This document shows, piece by piece, positions 8,124 through 17,820 of a DNA stretch of 64,000 nt. The notes beneath the pieces were generated by a model. It was not told where the DNA came from, did not search any database, and saw only the letters and a list, made by a program, of their open reading frames with translations. The position numbers and the translations under genes were made by a program. The DNA comes from CAZLRH01 sp964562015. Its GTDB lineage: Bacteria; Verrucomicrobiota; Verrucomicrobiia; Opitutales; JABDGR01. The stretch lies in the NCBI GenBank assembly GCA_964562015.1, contig CAZLRH010000016.1, forward strand, positions 8,343 to 72,342. Direction: 5' to 3'. Every line of letters starts with the position of its first letter. The first letter of the stretch is position 1.

Positions 8124-9287
8124 GTGAAAATCGCCCTCGTCACCGAGACCTTTCCGCCCGAAGTCAATGGCGTGGCCATGACCTTGCACCGGCTCGCCGC
8201 CGGCCTCGCCGCCGCCGGGCATCAGTTGGAAGTCGTGCGCCCGCGGCAAAAATCCGCCGACCGCGATAAACCGGAAAAGCCGTCCAAAGAATTCCTGGTG
8301 CCGGGACTGCCGCTGCCAGGCTATGCCGGGCTGCAATTCGGTTTGCCTGCGTATTTCACCTTGCGCCGGCACTGGGCCGTCAACCGGCCGGAAGTCGTGC
8401 ACATAGCCACCGAAGGACCGCTGGGCCTTTCGGCATTGTGGGCGGCGCGCGCGCTAGGCGTGACGGCGACCTCCAGTTTTCACACGAACTTTCACGCTTA
8501 CTCTAAACACTACGGTGTCGGCCTTTTCAAATCGCTCGGGTTTGCGTATCTGCGCTGGTTTCACAACCAGACGGCCTGCACCTTCGTTCCTTCTGCGGAC
8601 TTGGTGGAAACGCTGACCGCAGCTGGTTTTTGCAACCTGCGGCTGTTGGGCCGCGGGGTGGACACCGTGCTGTTTGCGCCGACGCGGCGGGACGAGGCCC
8701 TGCGCGCCGAGTGGGGCGCCGGGCCGGACACGCCCGTGGCGCTGTGCATCGGGCGACTGGCGGCGGAAAAAAATCTCCCACTCGTGGTGGAAACGTGGAC
8801 GGCGTTGCGCGCGCGCCAGCCCGATCTGCGGCTCGTGCTCGTGGGCGACGGTCCGCTGCGCCGCCAGTTGCAAGCCCGTCATCCGGAAATACATTTTGCG
8901 GGCGTCCGCCTCGGCGAAAACCTCGCGCGGCACTATGCCTCGGGCGACCTTTTCCTCTTCCCGAGCAGCACGGAAACCTTTGGCAACGTCGTGACGGAGG
9001 CACTGGCGAGCGGGCTAATTGCGGTGGCTTACGACTACGCCGCCGGGCGCACCCATATCCGGGAGGGCGAAAACGGCTTTCTCGCGCCGTACAACGCTCC
9101 CCGCGGCTTTCAGGCCGCGGCCCTGCGGGCGCTGGAAAGCCGAGACCAGTGGCCGACGTTACGGGCAGCGGCGCGGCAAACCGCTCAGGGTATTTCCTGG
9201 GATCCCATCATCGCGCGGTTTGCGGACACGCTCGAGGCGGCCCGGGCCGCCTCCGCCCGCCTTCCTATTTTATTACGAACCAGTTGA
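8124..9287 (+). CDS. GT4-family glycosyltransferase
   Basis: A 387-residue GT-B glycosyltransferase. The GTG at 8124 is chosen because the protein then begins KIALVTETFPPEVNGVAMTL, the standard start of the GT4 subfamily that includes plant/cyanobacterial SqdX-like and mycobacterial mannosyltransferases. The C-terminal donor-binding domain has LGRGVDTVLFAP, CIGRLAAEKNLPL, LVGDGPLRRQL and the E-x7-E type motif around FPSSTETFGNVVTEALASG. It probably transfers a sugar to a lipid or glycan at the membrane; donor and acceptor are unknown. An LpxH-like phosphoesterase follows 39 bases downstream, hinting at envelope lipid work. It is divergent from miaA. Confidence 0.88.
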   Translation: MKIALVTETFPPEVNGVAMTLHRLAAGLAAAGHQLEVVRPRQKSADRDKPEKPSKEFLVPGLPLPGYAGLQFGLPAYFTLRRHWAVNRPEVVHIATEGPLGLSALWAARALGVTATSSFHTNFHAYSKHYGVGLFKSLGFAYLRWFHNQTACTFVPSADLVETLTAAGFCNLRLLGRGVDTVLFAPTRRDEALRAEWGAGPDTPVALCIGRLAAEKNLPLVVETWTALRARQPDLRLVLVGDGPLRRQLQARHPEIHFAGVRLGENLARHYASGDLFLFPSSTETFGNVVTEALASGLIAVAYDYAAGRTHIREGENGFLAPYNAPRGFQAAALRALESRDQWPTLRAAARQTAQGISWDPIIARFADTLEAARAASARLPILLRTS

Positions 9288-9326
9288 ATTTGATTTTCTA
9301 AAAACCACCTTGCGCCGCCATCATCC

Positions 9327-10181
9327 ATGAAAAAGCCCATCCTGACGTACCGCACCATCATCCTCTCCGACCTGCATTTGGGCACCACGGACTGCAAAGC
9401 CGAGGAGGTCACCCACTTTCTCAAGCACACCCGGGCGCCCCGGTTGATTCTCAATGGCGATATCATCGATGCCTGGGCCCTCGGGCGCGGCCTGCGCTGG
9501 ACCCGCGAACACACGAAGTGCGTGCGCCGCCTGCTCAAAATCGCCCAGCGGCACGACGCCGAAGTCATCTACCTGCGGGGTAACCACGACGATTTCCTGC
9601 GTCATTACCTGCCGCTGCAACTCGACCGCCTCCACCTTGTCGAGGACTACTTGCTCGAGACACCGCGCGGCCGGTACCTGGTGCTGCATGGCGACGCGTT
9701 TGACGCCGTGACCACGCACGCCCGTTTTCTCGCGGTGCTGGGGGACATCGGCTACCGCGCGCTGCTGCGCCTCAACCGCCTGTACAATCGCTGGCGGGCC
9801 TGGCGCGGCCAGGAATATTATTCCATATCCAAGGCCATCAAGGCGCGGGTCAAGCAGGCGGTGAGCCATGTGGGACGGTTTGAGGACCACCTGCGCGCGC
9901 TGGCCCGCCAACGCGGGTGCCAGGGCGTCATTTGCGGCCACATCCACACCCCGGAAAACAAGATGCTCGGCGACATTCATTACCTGAATTCGGGCGATTG
10001 GGTGGAGTCGCTCACCGCGCTGGTCGAGCACGAGGACGGTCGGTTCGAGGTATTAACCTACACGGAATTTTGCGCCCGGCTCGCGGCGGCGGCGGGGCTG
10101 AACGAGGATGAGACGCCCCATCCCAAGTTTCCCGAACCGGTAACCTGGCTGACCGAGGAAGAACTGACTGCCCAAGCGTGA
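9327..10181 (+). CDS. LpxH-like UDP-2,3-diacylglucosamine diphosphatase family metallophosphoesterase
   Basis: A calcineurin-like phosphoesterase of 284 residues with the complete set of metal-binding motifs in order: LSDLHLG (~11-17), NGDIIDAW, RGNHDDF, LHGDAFD and CGHIHTPE. The pattern, including the helical insertion after HGDAFD that carries YNRWRAWRGQ and SISKAIKARVK, matches the LpxH/YbbF-like family. That family cleaves UDP-2,3-diacylglucosamine in lipid A synthesis or related nucleotide-lipid diphosphates. It follows a glycosyltransferase by 39 bases. Assignment to lipid A synthesis itself is likely but not proven, since many bacteria carry several LpxH-like paralogues. Confidence 0.87.
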   Translation: MKKPILTYRTIILSDLHLGTTDCKAEEVTHFLKHTRAPRLILNGDIIDAWALGRGLRWTREHTKCVRRLLKIAQRHDAEVIYLRGNHDDFLRHYLPLQLDRLHLVEDYLLETPRGRYLVLHGDAFDAVTTHARFLAVLGDIGYRALLRLNRLYNRWRAWRGQEYYSISKAIKARVKQAVSHVGRFEDHLRALARQRGCQGVICGHIHTPENKMLGDIHYLNSGDWVESLTALVEHEDGRFEVLTYTEFCARLAAAAGLNEDETPHPKFPEPVTWLTEEELTAQA

Positions 10182-10285
10182 AAAGAGGCCAAACGGCGGG
10201 AGTCGAATACGCCGGAAATAACTCGCCAGGCTAAACGCTCCAAGTTAAGGCAAAAGGCCGGATTCCGTTCCTTATTGCCCCGGTC

Positions 10286-11797
10286 ATGCAATTCCTCCCT
10301 GCCCCTCCGTCCTTTCGTCTCTTATTAATTACTGCCGCGGTGGCGGCAACTTTCGCCCGTTCGCTGTTGGCGCAGCCGACCGCGGAAACGCCGACGGCCA
10401 GTTTGCCGTTGGTGTCCGGCCAGGCGCTGCGGCCGCCGCCGGTGATCAAGTCGAAGAATGGCGTCCTCCAATACACCATGGTGGCGGGCACCGGGAACGT
10501 CACCATCGCGGGGCGAACGGTCACGGGCACGCTCAATTTCAACGGCCAGTATCCGGGCCCGACGCTCGCGGTGAACCCGGGCGACACGATGAATTTAACC
10601 ATCGTCAACGGCCTCAACGAGGACACGAATCTGCACACCCACGGCTTTCACGTTTCGCCGGCCGGCATCTCGGACAATGTTTTGCGGACGATGAAGCCGG
10701 GCTCCGTTTCCAATGTCTCCATCACCCTGCCGCCCAACCACCCGGCCGGCCTGTTCTGGTATCATCCGCACATGCACGGATTGGTGGACGAACAGATTTA
10801 TTTCGGCATGACCGGCGCCATTCTGGTCGGCAATCCGCTCAGCCCCTTCCCGTCGTTGCGCCACGTCAAGCAAGACGTGATGGATTTGCAAGGCATCGTG
10901 CTTTCCGCCGACGGCTCCACGATTCTGCCCGAATCCAGTCATCCCGCGGACCAAACCATCCTCGTCAACGGCCAGTACCTGCCGACGGTCACGATGCATC
11001 CGAACGAAGTCCGGCTCTGGCGGTTGGCGAACATCAGTAACGACCACTTTTTTCGCCTCCGCCTCCCGGGCCTGAAATTCAAAATCGTCGCCCTCGATGG
11101 CAACACCTGCGACCAACTGGTGACGGCGGACGAAGTTCTCCTCGCGCCGGCCCAGCGGGCGGATGTGCTGGTCATCGCCGCCAAACCCGGCCGCTACACG
11201 CTTGAGCAGGCTTATTTCGACCAGGGTTTTCTTAAATTTCCTCCGGCGCCGGTGCTGACGTTGCGCGTGGCCGGCCCGCCGGTGGCCCCCATTCAATTGC
11301 CGGCGAAGCTGATCCCCTTCCTCGATTTGCGCAAGTACACCAACGTGGAGCGCCAGAGCATCGTGTTCAGCGAGAGCGCCAAAGCGCCGGTCTTTTTCAT
11401 CAATCACCAGGTGTTCGACCCCAGCGTGGTGACGGAGACCGCGCCGCTGAACAAGATTCAGGAATGGAAACTCTTCAATCGCACGACCGAAGACCACCCC
11501 TTCCACATCCATACCAACCCCTTCATCGTGACCAAAATGAACGACGAGCCCGTGCCGGTTCACGGCTATCGCGACACCGTCATCATCCCGAAGGGCCAGA
11601 ATCTCACCATCCGGTTTTTTCCGCGGGATTACCTCGGCAAGGCCGTGTTTCACTGCCACATCACTTTCCACGAGGACCATGGCATGATGGCGATTGTCGA
11701 ATGGGTCGGCCCGAACGGCCAGCACGACCACACTCCGTGCCCGGATTGCGAAGACGACATGGGCATGGGCGGCATGCACGACATGGTCATGCCATGA
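10286..11797 (+). CDS. Exported multicopper oxidase
   Basis: Three-cupredoxin-domain copper oxidase of 503 residues with an N-terminal signal peptide (ITAAVAATFARSLLAQP). All four copper-ligand motifs are present: LHTHGFHV, WYHPHMHG, HPFHIHTNPF and HCHITFHEDHGMM. The H-C-H-x3-H-x4-M pattern shows an intact type 1 site. The closest known types are CueO/CopA-like oxidases and spore-coat laccases, which oxidise Cu(I) or phenols in the periplasm. An unusual C-terminal tail after the last copper motif is rich in His, Asp, Cys and Met (GQHDHTPCPDCEDDMGMGG) and could bind extra copper. The gene is convergent with the histidine kinase gene. Confidence 0.95.
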   Translation: MQFLPAPPSFRLLLITAAVAATFARSLLAQPTAETPTASLPLVSGQALRPPPVIKSKNGVLQYTMVAGTGNVTIAGRTVTGTLNFNGQYPGPTLAVNPGDTMNLTIVNGLNEDTNLHTHGFHVSPAGISDNVLRTMKPGSVSNVSITLPPNHPAGLFWYHPHMHGLVDEQIYFGMTGAILVGNPLSPFPSLRHVKQDVMDLQGIVLSADGSTILPESSHPADQTILVNGQYLPTVTMHPNEVRLWRLANISNDHFFRLRLPGLKFKIVALDGNTCDQLVTADEVLLAPAQRADVLVIAAKPGRYTLEQAYFDQGFLKFPPAPVLTLRVAGPPVAPIQLPAKLIPFLDLRKYTNVERQSIVFSESAKAPVFFINHQVFDPSVVTETAPLNKIQEWKLFNRTTEDHPFHIHTNPFIVTKMNDEPVPVHGYRDTVIIPKGQNLTIRFFPRDYLGKAVFHCHITFHEDHGMMAIVEWVGPNGQHDHTPCPDCEDDMGMGGMHDMVMP

Positions 11798-11810
11798 GGT
11801 GGCGCGGGCG

Positions 11811-14300
11811 CTACGGCGAGCGGAGGGTTTGGGCGGCGAGCAATTGCTCGAGCACAGCACTCAACTTGGTCACGGAAAATGGCTTTTCCAGAATGTGTTT
11901 GATACCGAGTTTGCGCAGTTTTTCCTGGTCGTCCGGGCGCAGATAGCCGGAGACAACCACAATCGGCAGGCCCGGCCGCGCGGCCAACATGTGGCGCGCC
12001 AATTCCGGGCCCTCCATCCGCGGCATGGACAAGTCCAAGACCGCGGCATCAAATTTCGCCGGATCGGCGCGGAAGGCGGCGAGCGCCTTTTCGGGAAATT
12101 GAAACCCGCAGGCCGCAAATCCGCGGGATTGCAAATTCAGCGTGGTGACCTCGACGATGCCCGGCTCATCATCCACATAGAGCACGCGGCGCCCCTGGCC
12201 GCAGGGGGCCTCCGCCAGCACGGGCTTGGGTTGCTCCTCCGGGGCCTCCAGCGCCGGGAAGTACAGGTGAAACACGGTGCCCTTGCCGACTTCGCTGTTC
12301 ACCGTGATGGCGCCATCGTGGTTTTTCACTATCCCGTGCACCACCGCGAGCCCGAGGCCGGTGCCCTCGCCGAGATTCTTGGTGGTGAAAAAGGGCTCGA
12401 AAATCCGCTGAAGCGTGCGGGAATCCATCCCGCAACCGTTGTCGCTAATCACAAGGCGCACATAGCGGCCGGTGCGCAGGCTGGCGGCAAATCCGCCTTG
12501 GCTGCCCTCGAAATCAAACGCGCTCACCCGCACTTCCAGTTTTCCGGCGTGCCCGCGCATGGCGTGGGCGGCGTTGGTGCCGAGGTTCATGAGGATTTGA
12601 TGCAACTGCGTGGCATCGGCCAGAATCGGGGGCAAATCCGGCGCGAATTCGCTCACGATTTCAATCTTGGCCGGCAGCGTGCTGCGGAGGAATTGCAGGG
12701 CCTCCTGCACCACGGGCACCACAGCGATGACGCGGCGTTCTGGTTCCTTTTGCCGGCTAAACGTCAGTATCTGGCGGACGACTCCCTGGGCGCGTTCGAC
12801 GGCCCGCTCGACGGCGACCAGGCTGCGTTGAAGCGGGTGGTCCGTCGGCACCGTCGTGCGGCCGAGCGAGGCGTAACCGGTGATGATGGAAAGGATGTTG
12901 TTGAAATCGTGCGCGATGCCGCCGGCGAGCGTGCCGATGCTTTCCATCCGCTGCGTGTGGGCGACCTGGTTCTCGAGGCGCTTGCGCTCGGTCACGTCGG
13001 TGTTGATGGCCAGAATGGAGCGGGGCTGGCCGCGGGTGTCGCGCACGAGCGTCCAACTGGTTTCCACGATCACTTCGGTGCCATCCTTGCGGGCCTGCTT
13101 CATCTCGCCCGACCAGCCGCCCTTTTCCAGCACCACGGCCAGCGCCCGGTTGAATTGCGCCGGGTCGCGGTAAATCAGGCCCGCGGCATTCTGGCCCAGA
13201 ACCTCCGCCGCGCTCCACCCATAGATGCGCGCGGCGCTCGGGTTCCAATATTCGACGCGGTGCAAAAGGTCCTGCACCATGATGGCGTCGCGGGCCATGT
13301 CGAGCAGGGCCGCCTGGCTGCGGATGCGTTCCTCGGCCTGTTTCAGCTCGGTGATGTCCTCGACCGTGCCTTCGTAGTACAGGACGGTGCCGGATTCATC
13401 GCGCACGGCGCGGGCGTTTTCCGAGATCCAGATGATTTTTCCGTCCTTGCGAAAAATGGCGGACTCAAATTTGTACACGACGCCTTTTTCCGCGAGCACC
13501 TGGATGAAATCGTTGCGGCGTTCGGGATTCACGTACAGCTGGCTGGCGATGCTCTTGACCGCGATCATCAGTTCCTCCGGCGAATCGTAGCCGTAAATCC
13601 GCGCGAGCATGGGATTGGCGGAGAGGTACTGCCCGTCGGGCGTGGTCTGAAAAATTCCCTCGGTGGCGTTTTCAAAAATGCTTTGGTATTTGAACACGGC
13701 TTCGCGGAGGGATTCCTCGGCCTCCCCGCGCTTGGTGATGTCCGTGTAAATGAGCATGGCGCCCAGTTTCGGCACGCCTTGGAAGGGGCTGGCGCGCAGG
13801 CGGAACCAGCGTTTGTCCTCCCGCAGGTGGCAGCGGTATTCGTGCACGAACTCCATCCGCTCGCCCGCGAGCACCGTCCGCAACCCGCGCGCGATGATAG
13901 CCGCATCCGTGATGCTCTCGCCCCGGACTTGCGCGCAAATATCAAAATAGTTTTCTCCCACGCCGGATTTCGCGCCGAACAAGGGGTTCTCGCCGGCGTA
14001 CTGCTTCCACGACTCATTGACCTCCAGCACGCGCCCGTGCACGTCGATGACGGCGACCGAGGCCGGCATCGAGTTAAAGATGGCGCGGTGAATCTCGTAA
14101 TCCAATTCCCGCGCGGCGCGGGCGGCGCTGGCGGCGTCGTCCTCCGGGACAAACAACGGTGCGTCCCGCCAATCCGGCCGCGGCAGTGGCCGGGGCGCCG
14201 TTGACATAGGCTGGCGGGCCGCAAAGGCGGGCCCCGCGGCGGCCATCTCGCCGCGCGGCTCGACAGCCCGTTCAAGCAAGTGGCTGGTCGAAGGTTTCAT
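11811..14300 (-). CDS. Hybrid sensor histidine kinase with three PAS domains and a receiver
   Basis: An 829-residue cytoplasmic kinase; no membrane segment is seen. After a ~60-residue leader come three PAS/PAC units, starting near AIFNSMPASVAVIDVHG, SIFENATEGIFQTTPDG and DMARDAIMVQDLLHRVEYW. A HisKA domain has the phospho-acceptor in LAGGIAHDFNNIL. The HATPase_c domain has NLGTNAAHAM, ISDNGCGMD and GEGTGLGLAVVHGI. A C-terminal receiver has YVDDEPG, the phospho-acceptor DLSMPRMEG and VVSGYLRPDDQEKL. This architecture autophosphorylates and passes phosphate internally to its receiver. No separate response regulator is adjacent. It lies 134 bases downstream of the ABC exporter on the same strand and could be co-transcribed. 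Confidence 0.95.
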   Translation of the reverse strand: MKPSTSHLLERAVEPRGEMAAAGPAFAARQPMSTAPRPLPRPDWRDAPLFVPEDDAASAARAARELDYEIHRAIFNSMPASVAVIDVHGRVLEVNESWKQYAGENPLFGAKSGVGENYFDICAQVRGESITDAAIIARGLRTVLAGERMEFVHEYRCHLREDKRWFRLRASPFQGVPKLGAMLIYTDITKRGEAEESLREAVFKYQSIFENATEGIFQTTPDGQYLSANPMLARIYGYDSPEELMIAVKSIASQLYVNPERRNDFIQVLAEKGVVYKFESAIFRKDGKIIWISENARAVRDESGTVLYYEGTVEDITELKQAEERIRSQAALLDMARDAIMVQDLLHRVEYWNPSAARIYGWSAAEVLGQNAAGLIYRDPAQFNRALAVVLEKGGWSGEMKQARKDGTEVIVETSWTLVRDTRGQPRSILAINTDVTERKRLENQVAHTQRMESIGTLAGGIAHDFNNILSIITGYASLGRTTVPTDHPLQRSLVAVERAVERAQGVVRQILTFSRQKEPERRVIAVVPVVQEALQFLRSTLPAKIEIVSEFAPDLPPILADATQLHQILMNLGTNAAHAMRGHAGKLEVRVSAFDFEGSQGGFAASLRTGRYVRLVISDNGCGMDSRTLQRIFEPFFTTKNLGEGTGLGLAVVHGIVKNHDGAITVNSEVGKGTVFHLYFPALEAPEEQPKPVLAEAPCGQGRRVLYVDDEPGIVEVTTLNLQSRGFAACGFQFPEKALAAFRADPAKFDAAVLDLSMPRMEGPELARHMLAARPGLPIVVVSGYLRPDDQEKLRKLGIKHILEKPFSVTKLSAVLEQLLAAQTLRSP

Positions 14301-14434
14301 AGGCGAGGAGGGTGGCGGAGGCGGAAGCTAACTGCGTCGTGTTTAGTTCCGTTTTAGCACCAGCCGTGCCAAGCGTCCGGCCCCGGGCCGCCCCACCCTT
14401 TTTCACATTTCCTTTACCAAGTCCTAACTGCCGG

Positions 14435-15205
14435 TTAGAGCACCAGTTTGCGCTGCACCAGGCGGTTGGCGACCGCGATTAATACCACGGCGTAACCGAG
14501 CAGTACCGCCAGATGGCCGAGCGCCGGAACCACGTGAAATTCGTTCCAAAACGCCATTTGCGCGAGGCGCGCACCATGGTAAAGGGGGGAAATGTTGACG
14601 AAAACCTGAAACCACCCCGGCGCGGCGTCCACCGGGAAAAAGATGCCGGAAAAGAAATACAGCGGTGAAATGATGAAGGCGTACACGGCCTGGAACTGAT
14701 TAATGTTCCGCACTGTGCCGCTCGCAATCAGCCCGATGGCCCCGCACGGCAGCGCCACCAAGCCCCCAATGAGCGGCACCACCGGCAACCACGCCACAAA
14801 ACTAAATAAGCCAAAGCACGCCAGCACCAGACTCACGCCGGCCGTCATCATGGCGCCCTTGAGAAAAACCCACATCAATTCTCCCGCCACCACTTCCCGC
14901 GCACCGATGGGCGTCGTCAGCATGGCCTTGAAAATCGCCTCAAAAGTCAGTCGCACATAAAAGCCGTAACTGGTCTCGAAAAACGCGGTGAACATCGCCG
15001 AACTCACGGCGACCCCGGGCGCCAAAAACTGCAAATAACTGTGTCCGTGCACCCGCTCCACAAACGGGCCCAAGCCCGCGCCCAGCGCCAGCAGCAGAAA
15101 GCCCGGCTCGGTAAACGTCGGCGAAATGTTGGCCCAGAAATCCTTCGAATAGACCAGCCAGTTGCGCCGGACAATTTGCCAGGAAAGATAAAGAAATTCA
15201 CGCAT
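14435..15205 (-). CDS. ABC-2 type exporter permease, NodJ-like
   Basis: A 256-residue integral membrane protein with six predicted helices. The start ATG at 15205 overlaps the end of the ATPase gene by eight bases (ATGCGTGA), showing translational coupling. The N-terminal half reads like NodJ and related permeases: WANISPTFTEPGFLLLALGAGLG, then FLAPGVAVSSAMFTAFFETSYG and FEAIFKAMLTTPIG. The last loop has YFFSGIFFPVDAAP. Rhizobial NodIJ exports lipochitin oligosaccharides; homologues in non-symbionts export lipids, glycans or drugs. Together with the upstream ATPase it forms a full half-size exporter; the cargo is unknown. Confidence 0.92.
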   Translation of the reverse strand: MREFLYLSWQIVRRNWLVYSKDFWANISPTFTEPGFLLLALGAGLGPFVERVHGHSYLQFLAPGVAVSSAMFTAFFETSYGFYVRLTFEAIFKAMLTTPIGAREVVAGELMWVFLKGAMMTAGVSLVLACFGLFSFVAWLPVVPLIGGLVALPCGAIGLIASGTVRNINQFQAVYAFIISPLYFFSGIFFPVDAAPGWFQVFVNISPLYHGARLAQMAFWNEFHVVPALGHLAVLLGYAVVLIAVANRLVQRKLVL

Positions 15206-16112
15206 TTTCGCCGAGCTCCTCTCCGGTGATTTTGAGGAACACGTCCTCGAGGTTGGCCGGGCGCAACTGCTGGGCCTCCACGCCGATTTCGTTTTGCAGG
15301 CGCACCAGTTCGTCGAGCGTGGCGGCGCGCGCCAGGAGCGTTTCGCCCCGCGCCGTGACGGCCAACGAGCCCGCCGCCTCGAGCCGCGCGCGCAGGGCGG
15401 GCGTCGCGGTAAAAATTCCGACGAAGCCCGGCGCATGCGTGCGAATCAGCGCGCGCGGAGTGTCGTTGGCGACGATGCCGCCATGATTCATCACGACCAC
15501 GCGGTCGCAGAGAGCTTCGGCCTCGTGCATGTAGTGGGTGCTGACGAGAATGGTTTTCTGGGCACGGCGCAATTCGGCGACTTTGTCCCACAACAAGTGC
15601 CGCACGGCCGGGTCGAGGCCGGTGGTGGGCTCGTCGAGGATGAGGCACTCCGGGTCGGCCAGCAACGCGCGCACGAAAGCCAGCCGGCGCTTCATGCCGC
15701 CGGAAAGCTCGTGAATCAGCGCATCCTTTTTGTGGTCGAGGTTCATGTACGCGAGCAATTCCGCGACGCGGGCCAGACTCCGCGGTTTCGACAAACCCAC
15801 GAAACGGGCAAAGAGCATCATGTTCTCCCCTACCGTCAGCGCGTCATCGAGTGCGTTTTCCTGCGGCACCACGCCGACGCGCCGCTTGATGGCCTGTGAC
15901 TGGGTGCGCGGATCGAGGCCGAAAACTTGCAGTTCGCCGCTCGTGCGCTGCACGAAACCGTAGAGGATGCCAATGAGCGTGGACTTGCCCGCGCCGTTCG
16001 GTCCGAGCAGCCCCACGCATTCTCCCTTGGGCACGGACAATGTCACGCCCCGGAGGGCTTCCGCCTCGCCGAACTTCTTTCGCACTTCCTGCGCTGCAAT
16101 GACCAAAGACAC
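15198..16112 (-). CDS. ABC transporter ATP-binding protein, NodI-like
   Basis: ATPase of about 304 residues with Walker A GPNGAGKST, Q-loop VVPQENALDD, signature ELSGGMKRRLAF, Walker B ECLILDEP and switch histidine ILVSTHYMHEAE. The C-terminal extension ending RPANLEDVFLKITGEEL is typical of NodI/DrrA-type exporters. The start is uncertain among TTG 16115, GTG 16112 and TTG 16106; GTG is taken here. It overlaps the permease gene and starts about 45 bases after nadB ends, so panC, nadB and this exporter may form one transcript. NodI-like is a subfamily statement, not evidence of nodulation. Confidence 0.93.
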   Translation of the reverse strand: MSLVIAAQEVRKKFGEAEALRGVTLSVPKGECVGLLGPNGAGKSTLIGILYGFVQRTSGELQVFGLDPRTQSQAIKRRVGVVPQENALDDALTVGENMMLFARFVGLSKPRSLARVAELLAYMNLDHKKDALIHELSGGMKRRLAFVRALLADPECLILDEPTTGLDPAVRHLLWDKVAELRRAQKTILVSTHYMHEAEALCDRVVVMNHGGIVANDTPRALIRTHAPGFVGIFTATPALRARLEAAGSLAVTARGETLLARAATLDELVRLQNEIGVEAQQLRPANLEDVFLKITGEELGENA

Positions 16113-16158
16113 CAAGAATGCCTACCGGCCTCCGGCGCTGAAATCCATGCCAAAATTC

Positions 16159-17778
16159 CTACGTCTTGCGCACCACGGTTTCGCGGGCCTCGGGGAGTTT
16201 GGCCGGGTAGTCCAAAATGTAATGCAGGCCGCGGCTTTCCTTGCGCTGCAAGGCGCATTCGATAATCAGCCCGGCCACCAGCGCGAGGTTGCGCAGCTCG
16301 AGCAGGCGCGGCTCGACTTTGAAATTCCAGTAGTACTCCTCGATCTCGCGCGCCAGGATCTCGAGCCGGGCGCGTGCGCGCTGCAGGCGTTTCGTCGTGC
16401 GGACGATGCCGACGTAGTCCCACATCACTTGTTTCAACTCGAGCGAATTGTGGGTGAGCACGACGCGCTCGTCCGGGTCCTGCGCATCGCCGTCCACCCA
16501 CGCGGGCGCGGCAGTGTCGGGCCGCGGGCCGCCCGCGAGGTACGATTCCACCGCCTCGGCTCCGCGGTGGGCCAGCACCACGGCCTCGAGCAGCGAATTG
16601 CTCGCGAGGCGGTTCGCCCCATGCAAGCCGGTGCAGGCCACTTCGCCGCAGGCGTAAAGGCCGGCGAGCGCGGTTTCCGCATGTAAGTTGGTCCGCACGC
16701 CACCGCACAAATAATGGGCCGCGGGGACGACCGGAATCATGTCCTTCGTGACGTCGATGCCCTCGCGGGCGCAGCGCTCGCAAATCGTGGGGAACATGCC
16801 CCGTGCGTCCTTCACGCGGGTCAAATCCAGCCAGACGTGGCGGGAGCCAAGGCGCTTCATCTCGGCGTCAATGGCACGCGCCACCACGTCGCGCGGAGCG
16901 AGGTCGGCGCGCGGGTGGTAGCCTTTCATAAACGCCTCACCCGCGACATTGCGCAGCACCGCGCCCTCGCCGCGCACGGCCTCGGAAATCAAAAAGCGGT
17001 CGCCCCGCACCGAGTAAAGCGCGGTCGGGTGGAACTGGATGAATTCGAGGTTCGCGATCTCCACGCCCGCGCGGTAGGCCATGGCCACGCCGTCGCCCGT
17101 CGCAATATCAGGATTGGTGGTGTATTGATAAACCTGGCCGACGCCCCCGGTGGCGAGCATGACGACGGGGGCCTTGAACGTCCGCACCCCGCCGCCGCGC
17201 ACGTCGAGCGCGTACAAACCCAGCACGCGGTCCTCCGCCGGGGACTTTTTCCGGCGCGACACCTTGCTGGTCGTGATCAAATCCACCGCAAAAAAATGCT
17301 CATGCACCGTGATGTTGGGGGATGTGGCCGTGCCGTGGAGCAACGCCTCCTCGATGGCCCGGCCCGTCATGTCCTTGACGTGCAAAATGCGCCGCGCCGA
17401 ATGCCCGCCCTCCTTGCCCAGCGCGAGTTGCCCGTTGTCGAGGGTGGAAAATTTCACGCCCAGTTCCGCCAATTCCTGCACGCGGGCGGGGCCTTCCTCG
17501 ACGATGGTGCGCACCACGTCCTCCCGGCACAAGCCGTCGCCCGCCTCGAGCGTGTCGCGCACATGCGAATCGAAATCATCGGTGCGCGAAGTGACCGCCG
17601 CGATGCCTCCCTGCGCGTAATTCGTGTTCGATTCCGCACGGTCCTTTTTCGTGAGGATGAGCACATGCCGGCCGCGGGCGGCGAGCTTGAGCGCGAAACT
17701 CAGGCCCGCAATACCGCTCCCGACGATGATGACATCATAGGCCGCGTCCGTGACGGGTTTGGGGTTTTTTTCCTTCAT
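16159..17778 (-). CDS. nadB: L-aspartate oxidase
   Basis: FAD enzyme oxidising L-aspartate to iminoaspartate, the first step of de novo NAD synthesis. The 539-residue protein has the dinucleotide fold VGSGIAGLSFALKLA, the family segment ESNTNYAQGGIAAV, active-site IQFHPTALY and SEAVRGEGA, and YLCGGVRTNLH followed by GEVACTGLHGANRLASNS. The helical C-terminal domain is complete. The NadB identity rests on TNYAQGGIAAV and on LHGANRLASNSLLE as opposed to the SdhA or FrdA versions. panC lies 42 bases upstream on the same strand, giving a cofactor-synthesis pair. Confidence 0.96.
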   Translation of the reverse strand: MKEKNPKPVTDAAYDVIIVGSGIAGLSFALKLAARGRHVLILTKKDRAESNTNYAQGGIAAVTSRTDDFDSHVRDTLEAGDGLCREDVVRTIVEEGPARVQELAELGVKFSTLDNGQLALGKEGGHSARRILHVKDMTGRAIEEALLHGTATSPNITVHEHFFAVDLITTSKVSRRKKSPAEDRVLGLYALDVRGGGVRTFKAPVVMLATGGVGQVYQYTTNPDIATGDGVAMAYRAGVEIANLEFIQFHPTALYSVRGDRFLISEAVRGEGAVLRNVAGEAFMKGYHPRADLAPRDVVARAIDAEMKRLGSRHVWLDLTRVKDARGMFPTICERCAREGIDVTKDMIPVVPAAHYLCGGVRTNLHAETALAGLYACGEVACTGLHGANRLASNSLLEAVVLAHRGAEAVESYLAGGPRPDTAAPAWVDGDAQDPDERVVLTHNSLELKQVMWDYVGIVRTTKRLQRARARLEILAREIEEYYWNFKVEPRLLELRNLALVAGLIIECALQRKESRGLHYILDYPAKLPEARETVVRKT

Positions 17779-17820
17779 GCGTGGCCTGCTGGAGAGTCTT
17801 TCACCGCGCCGACCTCACCC

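Noticed and set aside
11694..14204. A long plus-strand open frame opposite the histidine kinase
   Set aside because: The kinase reading on the minus strand has complete domain motifs; the opposite frame is His/Arg/Gly-rich with no recognisable domain, as expected from GC-rich antisense.
14301..14434. GC-rich palindrome (CGGCCCGGGGCCG) as a terminator between exporter and kinase
   Set aside because: No T-run follows on the minus strand and the symmetry is short; it is likely just GC-rich sequence.
14435..16112. Nodulation factor export by the NodIJ-like proteins
   Set aside because: NodIJ-like exporters are widespread in non-symbionts and no nod biosynthesis genes are in the window.
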